Positions 1-6,648 of a stretch of 10,551 bases of DNA are shown one piece after another. Under the pieces are notes generated by a model. It was not told the origin of the DNA. It made no database searches and saw nothing but the letters and a program-made list of their open reading frames with translations. A program made the position numbers and the translations under genes. Location: contig JALORM010000029.1 of the NCBI GenBank assembly GCA_025458985.1, forward strand, positions 1 to 10,551, given 5' to 3'. How positions within the stretch are numbered: the first letter of the stretch is position 1; each line of letters begins with the position of its first letter. This DNA comes from Paracoccaceae bacterium (GTDB lineage Bacteria; Pseudomonadota; Alphaproteobacteria; Rhodobacterales; Rhodobacteraceae).

Positions 1-1031
1 CCCAGCATCAGCCCCTCTTCGCGGCGGTTCTCGGTCACGAAGGCCATGCCGGCGGCGATGCGCTGCTGCGGGCCGCCGGTGAGCACCCGGCCGTCGAGCG
101 CGATCCGCCCCGCAGCATATGGGTCGAGGCCGAAAAGGATGCGGGCCAGCTCGCTGCGGCCTGATCCCATCAGGCCGAAGAGGCCCAGAACCTCGCCCTC
201 GCGGACCGCAAGCGACACGCCTTCGACCACGCCCGGCTGCGAGACGCCCGTCACCTCCAGCACGGGCCGCGCACGCGGGGGCGCGCTGCGGGGCGGGAAG
301 AACCCGCCCAGATCGCGCCCGATCATCGAGCGGATCATCCGTGCCACAGGAAACTCTGCCGCCGGACCCCGGTCGACCAGCCGCCCGTCGCGCAGGACGG
401 CGATATCGTCCGACAGGCGCTGCACGTCGCCAAGGATGTGCGAGATGTAGACGATCGTGCGCCCCTCGGACCGCAGCGCGGCAATGGTCTCGAACAGACG
501 CTCGGTCTCGCGCGCGGTCAGCGAGGTCGTGGGCTCGTCGAAGATCAGAAGCTGCGCCTCGTTGTGCAGGGCCTTGGCGATCTCGACCAGCTGGCGCTCG
601 CCGGGCGAGAGGCTGCCGACTTCGGTCCGGGGATCGACCGACAGAGACAGCCGGTCGAGGATCGCGCGCGCCCGCGCCTCGACCGTGCGCCAGTCGATCA
701 GGCCGAAGCGGCGCGGGAAGCCGTCGATGTAGAGGTTTTCGGCCACCGAGAGGTTGGTGAAGAGGTTGAGTTCCTGATGGATGAAGGCGATGCCGGCCGC
801 CGCGGCGTCGGCGGCGCCGGCCGGCCGGTAGGGCTGCCCGCGCCAGAGCATCCGCCCCGAGGTTGGCGCGACAATCCCCCCGATCATGTTCATCAGCGTC
901 GACTTGCCCGCGCCGTTCTGGCCGATCAGGCCAAGGCAGGCGCCCTCGCGCACCGACAGCGCCAGGTCCGACACGGCGGGCACGCCGAACCATTCCTTCG
1001 TGAGCCCTTCCAGCGTCAGGATGTCGGTCAT
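1..1031 (-). CDS. Sugar ABC importer ATPase, RbsA/MglA type (C-terminus outside window)
   Basis: This is the cytoplasmic energy subunit of a carbohydrate ABC importer of the ribose/galactose/xylose class, in which one polypeptide carries two nucleotide-binding domains. The reading frame is open from the ATG at 1031 to the window edge, giving 343 residues of a family that is usually about 500. The first domain is complete: Walker A GQNGAGKST at 37-45, signature LSPGERQ at 141-147, Walker B LLIFDEP at 161-167 and the switch histidine H198. The second domain begins near residue 257. Its Walker A is degenerate (GLMGSGRSE, 286-294, with arginine in place of lysine), which is normal for this family, where only one site hydrolyses ATP. 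The start codon overlaps the permease stop by 4 bases (ATGA), so translation is probably coupled. The class is certain; the transported sugar cannot be read from this subunit. Confidence 0.95.
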   Translation of the reverse strand, partial: MTDILTLEGLTKEWFGVPAVSDLALSVREGACLGLIGQNGAGKSTLMNMIGGIVAPTSGRMLWRGQPYRPAGAADAAAAGIAFIHQELNLFTNLSVAENLYIDGFPRRFGLIDWRTVEARARAILDRLSLSVDPRTEVGSLSPGERQLVEIAKALHNEAQLLIFDEPTTSLTARETERLFETIAALRSEGRTIVYISHILGDVQRLSDDIAVLRDGRLVDRGPAAEFPVARMIRSMIGRDLGGFFPPRSAPPRARPVLEVTGVSQPGVVEGVSLAVREGEVLGLFGLMGSGRSELARILFGLDPYAAGRIALDGRVLTGGPQQRIAAGMAFVTENRREEGLML

Positions 1032-2191
1032 CGGCGTCGCTCCTGCATCAGGCGGGTGCGCAGCACGTCCAGAAGCGCCGCCCCGAGGATCACGCCGCCC
1101 TTCACCATGTCGACCTGGAAGGACGACAGGTTCATCAGGTTCAGCGTGTTCGACAAGAGAACGAAGAACAGCACGCCGAAGAACGTCCAGACGATCTTGG
1201 CCTTGCCGCCGAAGAGGCTGGTGCCCCCGATCACCGCCGCGCCGATCACGTCGAGGAGGAAGGTCCCCTGCCCCAGAGTCGGACGCCCGGCCTCGAGCCG
1301 CGCGGAGTAGAGCAGCGCCCCCGCTGCCGCGCAGAGGGCGGCGATGACGTAGACCGCCACGATCACCCGCCTGACCGGCAGGCCCGAGATCTCGGCCGCA
1401 CGGCGGTTCTGGCCGATCGCCAGCACCCAGCGCCCGAAGACTGTGGCGTTCAGCAGCAGATGCGCCAGAACGGCCACGGCCAGCGCGATGACCATCGGAT
1501 AGGTGACGAAGGAATAGACCTCGCGCCGGGGCAGCTGCGATTCCGTCTTTGCGCCGATGTAGACCGACACGATGTCGCCCTTGCCGAGCTGGACATATCC
1601 CTCGGGCAGGCGGGCGATGTTCTCGGACTGGGTCAGCCAGATCGCGAAGGCGCTGATGGTGATCATGCTGACAAGCGTGACCATGAAGGCCGGCATGTTC
1701 AGCGCCGCGATGGCAGTGCCGTTCAGCAGGCCCACCAGCGCCGCGACGGCCAGCATCGCAAGGATCGCAAGCGGCACGGCCCAGGCCGAAGTCGCCAGCG
1801 GCCCGCCCTCGGCGGTCACCACGACCCCCCAGATCGGGGCCTTGGTCAGCACGGCGGGGTCGGCCGAGGTGGTGATGAGCATCGCGGCCACGACCGAGGT
1901 CAGCGCGATGACCGACCCCTGGCTGAGGTCGATGCCGGCGATGGCAAGGACGAAGGTCTGGCCGATGGCCACCACGAGCAGCGGCCACATGTTCGACAGG
2001 ACGTTCACGACGTTGCCGGGCGCGAGAAGCGTGGGCAGGAAGGGCGCAAGCGCCGCGACATAAGCCAGCGACATGTACAGCACGAAGTAGTCCGACAGCA
2101 CGAAGTCCTGCGCGCGGGCCGACAGGCTGCGCCGCAGCGGCGGTGCGGGAACCGGGGCAGCCGTGCGGATCGGGCCGGAGGCGAGGGTCAT
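1028..2191 (-). CDS. Sugar ABC importer permease, BPD_transp_2 (RbsC-like) family
   Basis: This is the inner-membrane channel subunit of the importer, 387 residues long. The frame stays open further upstream, but I chose the ATG at 2191 because AAGGGGAG lies just before it and the upstream residues are charged and lack membrane character. The family motif GIDLSQGS is at 86-93, and the conserved C-terminal stretch containing VIGGTSLFGG is at about 320-329. Hydrophobic segments lie near 36-55, 66-85, 93-107, 138-156, 167-185, 231-247, 276-294, 313-326 and 333-350. Two loops, about 108-137 and 186-229, are longer than is typical, which makes the protein larger than common members of about 320-350 residues. 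The stop overlaps the ATPase start. A hairpin separates this gene from the binding-protein gene upstream. Confidence 0.93.
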   Translation of the reverse strand: MTLASGPIRTAAPVPAPPLRRSLSARAQDFVLSDYFVLYMSLAYVAALAPFLPTLLAPGNVVNVLSNMWPLLVVAIGQTFVLAIAGIDLSQGSVIALTSVVAAMLITTSADPAVLTKAPIWGVVVTAEGGPLATSAWAVPLAILAMLAVAALVGLLNGTAIAALNMPAFMVTLVSMITISAFAIWLTQSENIARLPEGYVQLGKGDIVSVYIGAKTESQLPRREVYSFVTYPMVIALAVAVLAHLLLNATVFGRWVLAIGQNRRAAEISGLPVRRVIVAVYVIAALCAAAGALLYSARLEAGRPTLGQGTFLLDVIGAAVIGGTSLFGGKAKIVWTFFGVLFFVLLSNTLNLMNLSSFQVDMVKGGVILGAALLDVLRTRLMQERRR

Positions 2192-2213
2192 GCGGTCTCC
2201 CCTTGAGAAGGGC

Positions 2214-2240
2214 GCCCGGTCGGACAATGCCCGACCGGGC
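2214..2240 (-). promoter_or_regulatory. Intergenic hairpin between binding-protein and permease genes
   Basis: A perfect 10-bp inverted repeat, GCCCGGTCGG at 2214-2223 and CCGACCGGGC at 2231-2240, is separated by a 7-base loop. It sits in the 62-bp gap after the binding-protein stop and before the permease ribosome site. No T-run follows on the transcribed strand, so it is not a textbook terminator. In other binding-protein operons, hairpins at this position protect the upstream transcript from 3' decay or cause partial termination, so that the binding protein is made in excess. That role is inferred here. Confidence 0.6.
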
Positions 2241-2253
2241 CAGTTGGGGAGGG

Positions 2254-3258
2254 TCAGCGGTTCAGGAAGCCTTCGGACAAGAGCACGCAGCCCCACATGT
2301 CCATCTCGCGCTCGGCAAGGTTGGCCTGGGTCAGCGCGAAGCCCGGGTCGGGGATGACCTGGTTGGGCTGCGCCTCGCCCGCGTCGATGGCCGCGAGGAT
2401 GGCGTTCAGCGCGCTTTCGGCCTCGAAGTAGAGGTCCTGCACGCCGGTTGCGGCCACGTAGCCGTCCTTGATCAGCTGGCAGGCGGTCGCATCGCCGTCG
2501 AGCCCGGCCAGCGGGATGTGCCCTTCCTCGCCCGCTTTCTTCCACATCCCGCGGGGTTCGAGGACCGAGCGGATCGTCGGGAACAGGAAGTCCGACGAGG
2601 TGAACATGAGGTCGATCTGCGGATTGGCCGTGACCGCCGCCTCGAGGTTCGCAAGCGCCGTCGCGGCATCCCATTGCGAGGCGACCTCGATCACGTTGAA
2701 GCGGTCGGCGTGCTTGTTGATTGCCGCGTAGAACCCGTCCTTGCGGCCGACCGCGTTCGGGTCGCCGAGGTCGCCCACAATGATGACGGCGTTGAGCTTG
2801 CCGTCGCCCGAGGAATTGGCCAGCGCCTGGTCCACCACGAAGTCGGTCGCGGCCTCGGCGATGGTGGCGTTGTCGGCGACGACGACGATGCCCTTCGACA
2901 GGTCGGTCGGCGGCCGGTTGAAGACCGCGATCGGCACGTCGGCGTCCTGCGCCTCGGCGACGATGGTCGTGGCGCTGTCGCCGTCCTGCGGGATGATGAT
3001 GATGCCGTCGACGCCCTGGGCGATGCAGTCGCGCACCTGTTCGAGCTGCCGGTTGGCGTCCTCGTTGGCGTTGCGCTCGATCACCGTGTGGCCGCCTTCG
3101 GCCAACGTGGTGGTGATCGCCTTGTGTCCGGCCACCCAGAACTCGGTCTCGAGATCCTGGAAGGCAAAGCAGATCGTGGCGGCGGATGCCTGTCCGCCAA
3201 ATGTCGCCGCGCCGGCGGCGATCACGGCGGCGGCGGCGGTCTTCGTCAGCATCTTCAT
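2254..3258 (-). CDS. Periplasmic sugar-binding protein (type I, Peripla_BP_4/ribose-like)
   Basis: This is the solute-binding protein that delivers the sugar to the importer in the periplasm, 334 residues long. The start at 3258 is supported by GGGAGGA a few bases upstream. Residues 1-26 form a clear Sec signal peptide: basic start, alanine-rich core, and AxA-type end QASA, so the mature protein should begin at A27. The mature chain shows the ribose-binding pattern: first strand ATICFAFQDLETEFW from 27, then a segment with NANEDANRQLEQ, then GVDGIIIIPQDGD, then VPIAVFNRPP. The nearby GLDGDATACQ matches the late ligand-contact segment of type I binding proteins. It is the third gene of the operon, and the two oxidoreductases upstream suggest a pentose-like substrate, D-apiose being the best guess. 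Ligand identity is not determined by sequence here. Confidence 0.93.
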   Translation of the reverse strand: MKMLTKTAAAAVIAAGAATFGGQASAATICFAFQDLETEFWVAGHKAITTTLAEGGHTVIERNANEDANRQLEQVRDCIAQGVDGIIIIPQDGDSATTIVAEAQDADVPIAVFNRPPTDLSKGIVVVADNATIAEAATDFVVDQALANSSGDGKLNAVIIVGDLGDPNAVGRKDGFYAAINKHADRFNVIEVASQWDAATALANLEAAVTANPQIDLMFTSSDFLFPTIRSVLEPRGMWKKAGEEGHIPLAGLDGDATACQLIKDGYVAATGVQDLYFEAESALNAILAAIDAGEAQPNQVIPDPGFALTQANLAEREMDMWGCVLLSEGFLNR

Positions 3259-3336
3259 CGGTTCCTCCCTGGCGTTGCTGAGCGTCTTGTGGTCAGAGCC
3301 GCCTTTGCCGGCGGGCCCGCGGACGGATGTGCCCCG

Positions 3337-4365
3337 TCATGATCCGGTTGCCCTCGGCGCGACGCTCGTGCCGGTCCGCGCCGCCTCGATGGCGGCCAGC
3401 GTGACGGCAAGCGTGCCGAGGTTGTGGGCGCCCGAGGGCCCGGGTTCGGCCCGGCCGGCAAGGGCCTCGATCACATGCGCCTGGAAGGCGAGGACCGAGT
3501 CCTGCACCAGATGCCAGGGCTTTGCGCCCCATGCCGGTACAGGCGGCTCGGCGTCCGTCTCGGTCGCGGCGCCGGCGGCGTGATGCACCAGCCGGTGGCC
3601 TTCCAGCAGCTCCAGCGTCCCGCGGTCGCCCTCGATCCGGCCCAGCGTCTGCGGGAAGGGATCGGGCGCGTCGTGGGTGAAGAAGCTGCACTCGACGCTG
3701 CTGACTGCACCCGAGGCGTGGCGAAGCACCGCCTGAAACGCATCCTGCCCCTTCACGCGCGGGTTCAGCCGTTGCGTCTCGCACGACACGCGCGCCACGT
3801 CGCCCATCAGCCAGCGCGCGAGGTCGAAGAGGTGCAGGCCCACGTCCGTCAGCGCGAGGTCCGGCTCTTCGGCCAGGTAGGGCTGGTTGGCGTAGATGTC
3901 GTAGGCGTGGCGGAAGGACAGGCGCAGGAAGGCCGGTGTCCCGATGCCGCCGGCCGCCACCCGCGCCGCGATCTCGCGCCAGGGCTTCTGCCAGCGGAAG
4001 TTCTCGTGCACGAAGAGCGGCACGCCCGCTGCCCGGCAGGCCGCGACCATCGCCTGCCCGTCTTCCAGCGTCGTCGCGAAGGGCTTCTGGCAGATCACCG
4101 CACCCGCGTGGCGGGCCGCGAGCTCGACAAGCGGCCGGTGCGAGGGCACCGTCGTCGCGACGTCGGCCAAGTCAGGGCGGACCTCGTCCAGCATCGATGC
4201 AGCGTCGGTGAAGGGGCGGGCGCCGAAGTCCGCCGCAAAGCCCTGCGACTTTGCGGGATCGAGATCGCAGACCGCCACGACCTCGGCGCCCGGCAGATCG
4301 CGCCAGGCTTCCATGTGGTTGCGGGCGAAGAAGCCGCAGCCGATCAGCGCCACCCGTACCGTCAT
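3337..4365 (-). CDS. Gfo/Idh/MocA-family NAD(P)-dependent sugar dehydrogenase (possible D-apiose dehydrogenase)
   Basis: This is a 342-residue cytoplasmic oxidoreductase that should oxidise a sugar hydroxyl using NAD(P). The N-terminal Rossmann fold shows VALIGCGFFARNHM at 5-18. The catalytic lysine motif is QKP at 93-95, where many relatives have EKP. The second conserved site, DVGLHLFD at 174-181, supplies the aspartate and histidine expected near the substrate. The C-terminal half is the GFO_IDH_MocA alpha/beta substrate domain. I chose the ATG at 4365 because the Rossmann strand begins at once and a G-rich ribosome site precedes it. It lies 38 bases after the ApnO-like gene and 78 bases before the binding protein. 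Known D-apiose dehydrogenases (ApsD) belong to this family and occur in this setting, so apsD is the leading candidate, but the family is very diverse and inositol, glucose or galactose derivatives remain possible. Confidence 0.9.
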   Translation of the reverse strand: MTVRVALIGCGFFARNHMEAWRDLPGAEVVAVCDLDPAKSQGFAADFGARPFTDAASMLDEVRPDLADVATTVPSHRPLVELAARHAGAVICQKPFATTLEDGQAMVAACRAAGVPLFVHENFRWQKPWREIAARVAAGGIGTPAFLRLSFRHAYDIYANQPYLAEEPDLALTDVGLHLFDLARWLMGDVARVSCETQRLNPRVKGQDAFQAVLRHASGAVSSVECSFFTHDAPDPFPQTLGRIEGDRGTLELLEGHRLVHHAAGAATETDAEPPVPAWGAKPWHLVQDSVLAFQAHVIEALAGRAEPGPSGAHNLGTLAVTLAAIEAARTGTSVAPRATGS

Positions 4366-4403
4366 GCCCCCTGCCCTTCTAGGTGCCCCGCCGTCGCTGC
4401 CCC

Positions 4404-5246
4404 TCAGACCTTGCCGTGAACGATCAGGTCGGCCGCCTGCCGCACGACACGGGGCGACAGCGCCTCGCGCCAGTCTTCGCGCATGATCTTGGACTTGCCG
4501 AATTCCAGCAGTCGCAGCGCCGCATCGGACGGAACCTTGGGCGAGTAGCCGAACCACATCGCGATCTCGACGTTCAGGTGCCCGATCAGGAAGTCGTGCG
4601 CCGCCTCGCGCGGGATGCCATAGCGCTTCTCGCATTCGTCCACGGCCTCGGTCATCACGTCGACCATGCACATGGCGACCATCTCGGACAGGCCGGGTTC
4701 CAGGATCGCCAGCTGCTCGGTCGTCACGCGGTGGACCTTCGTCACGGGCGACCACATCGCCGTGCAGATCTCGGCCCCCAGCGCATAGTGCTCTTCGGGC
4801 CCCTGCATCAGCGCGCAGACGATTGCCTGCCTGGCGACGCCGCCGTGATAGTCGCGGCGGGCGGCGGGATCGGTCTCGTCGTTGTAGAGCGGAGGGTGGC
4901 AGGGATGGCCGACGAAGTAGGTCAGGTCCGGGCGGTCCTTCGGCAGCACGTCGGCATAGGGCGCTGCGGCATCGAGGATCAGGACCATCGTCCCCGGCGC
5001 GAGTTGCGGCGCGATCTGCGCCGTCACAGGCCCGATCAGGGTATCGGGCAGCGCCAGAACGACGACCTCGGCGCCCGCCAGGCCGGCCTCTGCATCGACG
5101 GCCGCGATCCCCGCCTCGGCCAGCCGTGCGCGGCCGGCCTCGCCGATCTCGATCGCGCGCAGGTCATGGCCTGCGTCGGCCAGCTTGCGCGCGACCCGGT
5201 ACCCCATCTTGCCCCCGGCCCCGAAGACCGCCACGCGTCGCGTCAT
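4404..5246 (-). CDS. apnO: ApnO-like D-apionate oxidoisomerase / phosphogluconate-dehydrogenase-like protein
   Basis: This is a 280-residue NAD-binding protein and the first gene of the operon. The Rossmann motif GAGGKMG is at 9-15, followed by a helix and an acidic strand end. ALPDT at 65-69 closes the nucleotide fold. A strongly patterned segment, GHPCHPPLYNDETD at 113-126, and the helical C-terminal half (about 150-275) match what I recall of proteins annotated as phosphogluconate dehydrogenase C-terminal domain, the family containing D-apionate oxidoisomerase. That enzyme oxidises D-apionate and migrates a hydroxymethyl group to give 3-oxo-isoapionate. The ATG at 5246 follows a GGGGGGAAAG ribosome site; an in-frame ATG at 5273 would add nine residues but is less well supported. 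The neighbouring Gfo/Idh/MocA dehydrogenase and ribose-type importer fit the apiose route. The symbol rests on family resemblance and context, not on a search. Confidence 0.72.
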   Translation of the reverse strand: MTRRVAVFGAGGKMGYRVARKLADAGHDLRAIEIGEAGRARLAEAGIAAVDAEAGLAGAEVVVLALPDTLIGPVTAQIAPQLAPGTMVLILDAAAPYADVLPKDRPDLTYFVGHPCHPPLYNDETDPAARRDYHGGVARQAIVCALMQGPEEHYALGAEICTAMWSPVTKVHRVTTEQLAILEPGLSEMVAMCMVDVMTEAVDECEKRYGIPREAAHDFLIGHLNVEIAMWFGYSPKVPSDAALRLLEFGKSKIMREDWREALSPRVVRQAADLIVHGKV

Positions 5247-5348
5247 CTTTCCCCCCGCCTCTGGCGTTCGCATGATGTATGCTGGTATGATGACGCGATT
5301 TCTGTCAAGGGCGATCTGGCAAGACCGGCAAGCAGGGGCTGACAAGGC
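5247..5348. promoter_or_regulatory. Divergent promoter/operator region
   Basis: This 102-bp gap separates the leftward sugar operon from the rightward TIM-barrel gene and must hold the promoters for both. On the minus strand a perfect TTGACA (5308-5303) is a good -35 box for the operon; the -10 expected around 5286-5279 is weak. On the plus strand TATGAT at 5286-5291 resembles a -10 box but lacks a clear -35. Between them lie two copies of ATGATG (5272-5277 and 5287-5292) and two of GTATG (5277-5281 and 5285-5289). This clustered repeat overlaps both candidate -10 areas and is a plausible regulator site, perhaps for a GntR- or LacI-type sugar repressor. No regulator gene lies in the window. 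Confidence 0.45.
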
Positions 5349-6182
5349 GTGAAGGCGGCAGTTTCGACGGTGGTTTTCGACGGCATCGGCCTTGATCGCG
5401 GAGCAGCGATCCTGGCTTCCCTCGGCGTCGAGGAGGCAGAGCCCGCCTACATCGACGGCTATACCCCCTTCGACGAGACAACCTTCACCGAGGCCGAGGG
5501 GCGCCGCGTCGCAGGCCTGTTCGCGGCCGAGGGCGTCACCGTGCGCGCGGTGTCGGTCCATACCGACCTCGGGGGGCCAGACGGGGCGGATCGTCTTGGG
5601 CGCAGGCTGGACTTCGCCCGCGGACTGGGGGCGGACACGATGATCTCGAACGCCAGCCGGGCCGAGGCGCTTTCGGCGCTCATGCGCACGCTGGATGCGG
5701 CGCTACCGCGGCTAGAACAGGCCGGCGTGGTCCTTGCCCTTGAGAACCCGGGGCACGGCACGGGCGCCGCCCTGCCCGACGGCCGCGCGGGCGCGGCGCT
5801 GGCCGCGGCGATCGGCGCGCCGTGGGTTCGGCTCAACTACGACATCGGCAACGCCTTCACCTATGCCGGGGGGCGGATCGACCTGGCCGCAGACCTTGCC
5901 GCGGCCCGCTCCCATGCGCGGCGCCTGCACCTCAAGGACATCGCCGAATCCGGCGCGGACTGGAGCTTCTGCCCGCTGGGCGCCGGCACCGTGGGCTATG
6001 GCCGCCGCATCGCGGGCGCGATGCTGGAAGGCATCGACCTGACCGTGGAGCACCCGATCCGTCTCTGGCGGCCCGGCCGCGGCGATCCTGTCCGCCGCGC
6101 CGCGCCGCCAACCCCGGACGAGGCGCGGCGCGCGGTGGCTGCCTCGCTCGAATCCCTGGGGCGCGACTTCCGCGACGCCTGA
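5349..6182 (+). CDS. Xylose-isomerase-like TIM-barrel protein (sugar isomerase/epimerase family)
   Basis: This is a 277-residue protein of the AP_endonuc_2 / xylose-isomerase-like TIM-barrel superfamily, whose members are metal-dependent isomerases, epimerases, dehydratases or decarboxylases acting on small sugars. The four expected metal ligands are visible at barrel strand ends: E132 (ALENPGHG), D165 (NYDIGN), H194 (LHLKD) and E234 (TVEHP). Translation starts at GTG 5349: an in-frame stop lies three codons upstream and AGGGG sits 10 bases before. It is transcribed away from the ApnO-like operon and shares its control region, which suggests the same catabolic route. One known branch of D-apiose degradation uses a 3-oxo-isoapionate decarboxylase (OiaC), which I recall as belonging to this superfamily; that is only a hypothesis here. 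A tartronate-type isomerase or a tagatose/psicose-type epimerase is also possible. Confidence 0.85.
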   Translation: MKAAVSTVVFDGIGLDRGAAILASLGVEEAEPAYIDGYTPFDETTFTEAEGRRVAGLFAAEGVTVRAVSVHTDLGGPDGADRLGRRLDFARGLGADTMISNASRAEALSALMRTLDAALPRLEQAGVVLALENPGHGTGAALPDGRAGAALAAAIGAPWVRLNYDIGNAFTYAGGRIDLAADLAAARSHARRLHLKDIAESGADWSFCPLGAGTVGYGRRIAGAMLEGIDLTVEHPIRLWRPGRGDPVRRAAPPTPDEARRAVAASLESLGRDFRDA

Positions 6183-6195
6183 AGCGGCGGCCGGG

Positions 6196-6507
6196 TCAGT
6201 GGGTCCAGGCCCCTCGACGCTCGGGCACGAAGTTTTCCCCGTAACCGCGCGGCCGGATGTTGGCCCGGCGCTTTTTCGGTTCGATCACCTCGGCGTCGAT
6301 GCCGTGCTCTTCGGCGTAGGCCACCGCAGCGTCGCGCGTCGCGAACCGAAGGCGCACCTGCGCCTGCGTGTCCGAAGACGACGTCCATCCCATCAGGGGA
6401 TCGACCTCGCGCGCGCTGGCCGGCACGAAGTCCAGCACCCAGTCGCGGGTCTTCGCGGTTCCCGACTGCATGGCGGTCTTTGCCGGCTGGTAGATGCGTG
6501 CGCGCAT
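6196..6507 (-). CDS. NDUFS4-like accessory subunit of respiratory complex I (ETC complex I subunit)
   Basis: This 103-residue protein is homologous to the mitochondrial 18-kDa complex I subunit NDUFS4, an accessory protein on the peripheral arm near the NADH-oxidising module, on the cytoplasmic side of the membrane. The whole short domain is visible: RIYQPAKTAMQSGTAKT at 4-20, the WVLDF strand at 23-27, DPLMGWTSSSDTQAQVRL at 36-53, the helix containing AVAYAEEHG, then the C-terminal basic tail with YGENF at 89-93 and a final WTH. This end pattern is characteristic of the family in alphaproteobacteria. AGGAGG lies 7 bases before the ATG at 6507, which fixes the start. The gene stands alone, away from a nuo operon, and its 3' end lies 13 bases from that of the TIM-barrel gene on the other strand. 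Confidence 0.93.
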   Translation of the reverse strand: MRARIYQPAKTAMQSGTAKTRDWVLDFVPASAREVDPLMGWTSSSDTQAQVRLRFATRDAAVAYAEEHGIDAEVIEPKKRRANIRPRGYGENFVPERRGAWTH

Positions 6508-6530
6508 GGGCGGGCCTCCTTCGCCTCCGG

Positions 6531-6559
6531 GTTATTGCCAAACCGGGCGTGAAGCGCAA
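6531..6559 (-). promoter_or_regulatory. Candidate promoter for the NDUFS4-like gene
   Basis: On the minus strand TTGCGC (6559-6554) is followed after 17 bases by AATAAC (6536-6531), three of six and four of six matches to the -35 and -10 consensus. This would start transcription a few bases later and leave a short leader containing the AGGAGG site. The rest of the 141-bp divergent gap 6508-6648 shows no convincing promoter for the rightward DUF4123 gene. Confidence 0.35.
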
Positions 6560-6648
6560 GCGGCGGAAGGGCGCAGCACCGACTTGCCATCAGGGCGCCT
6601 CTGCCTGAGGTTGAACACCGTTGCGACTGCGAGTGCCGGGGGTGCAAG

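Noticed and set aside
3311..3320. GCGGGCCCGC palindrome in the gap before the binding-protein gene
   Set aside because: A short perfect palindrome is expected by chance at this GC level, and nothing else around it suggests an operator.
2143..3342. A 399-codon plus-strand frame opposite the binding-protein gene
   Set aside because: It mirrors the binding-protein gene, is full of Arg/Gly/Val/Asp with no motif, and has no place in the transcription plan.
4383..5342. A 319-codon plus-strand frame opposite the ApnO-like gene
   Set aside because: It has biased antisense composition and overlaps a complete gene with a clear Rossmann motif and ribosome site.
5247..5561. Upstream extension of the ApnO-like gene to a start at 5561
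   Set aside because: The frame stays open but overlaps the 5' end of the divergent TIM-barrel gene. The extra residues show no domain, and a good ribosome site sits at 5246.
6508..6648. Search for a tRNA or small RNA between the NDUFS4-like and adaptor genes
   Set aside because: No cloverleaf arms or conserved T-loop sequence could be found; only weak short inverted repeats are present.
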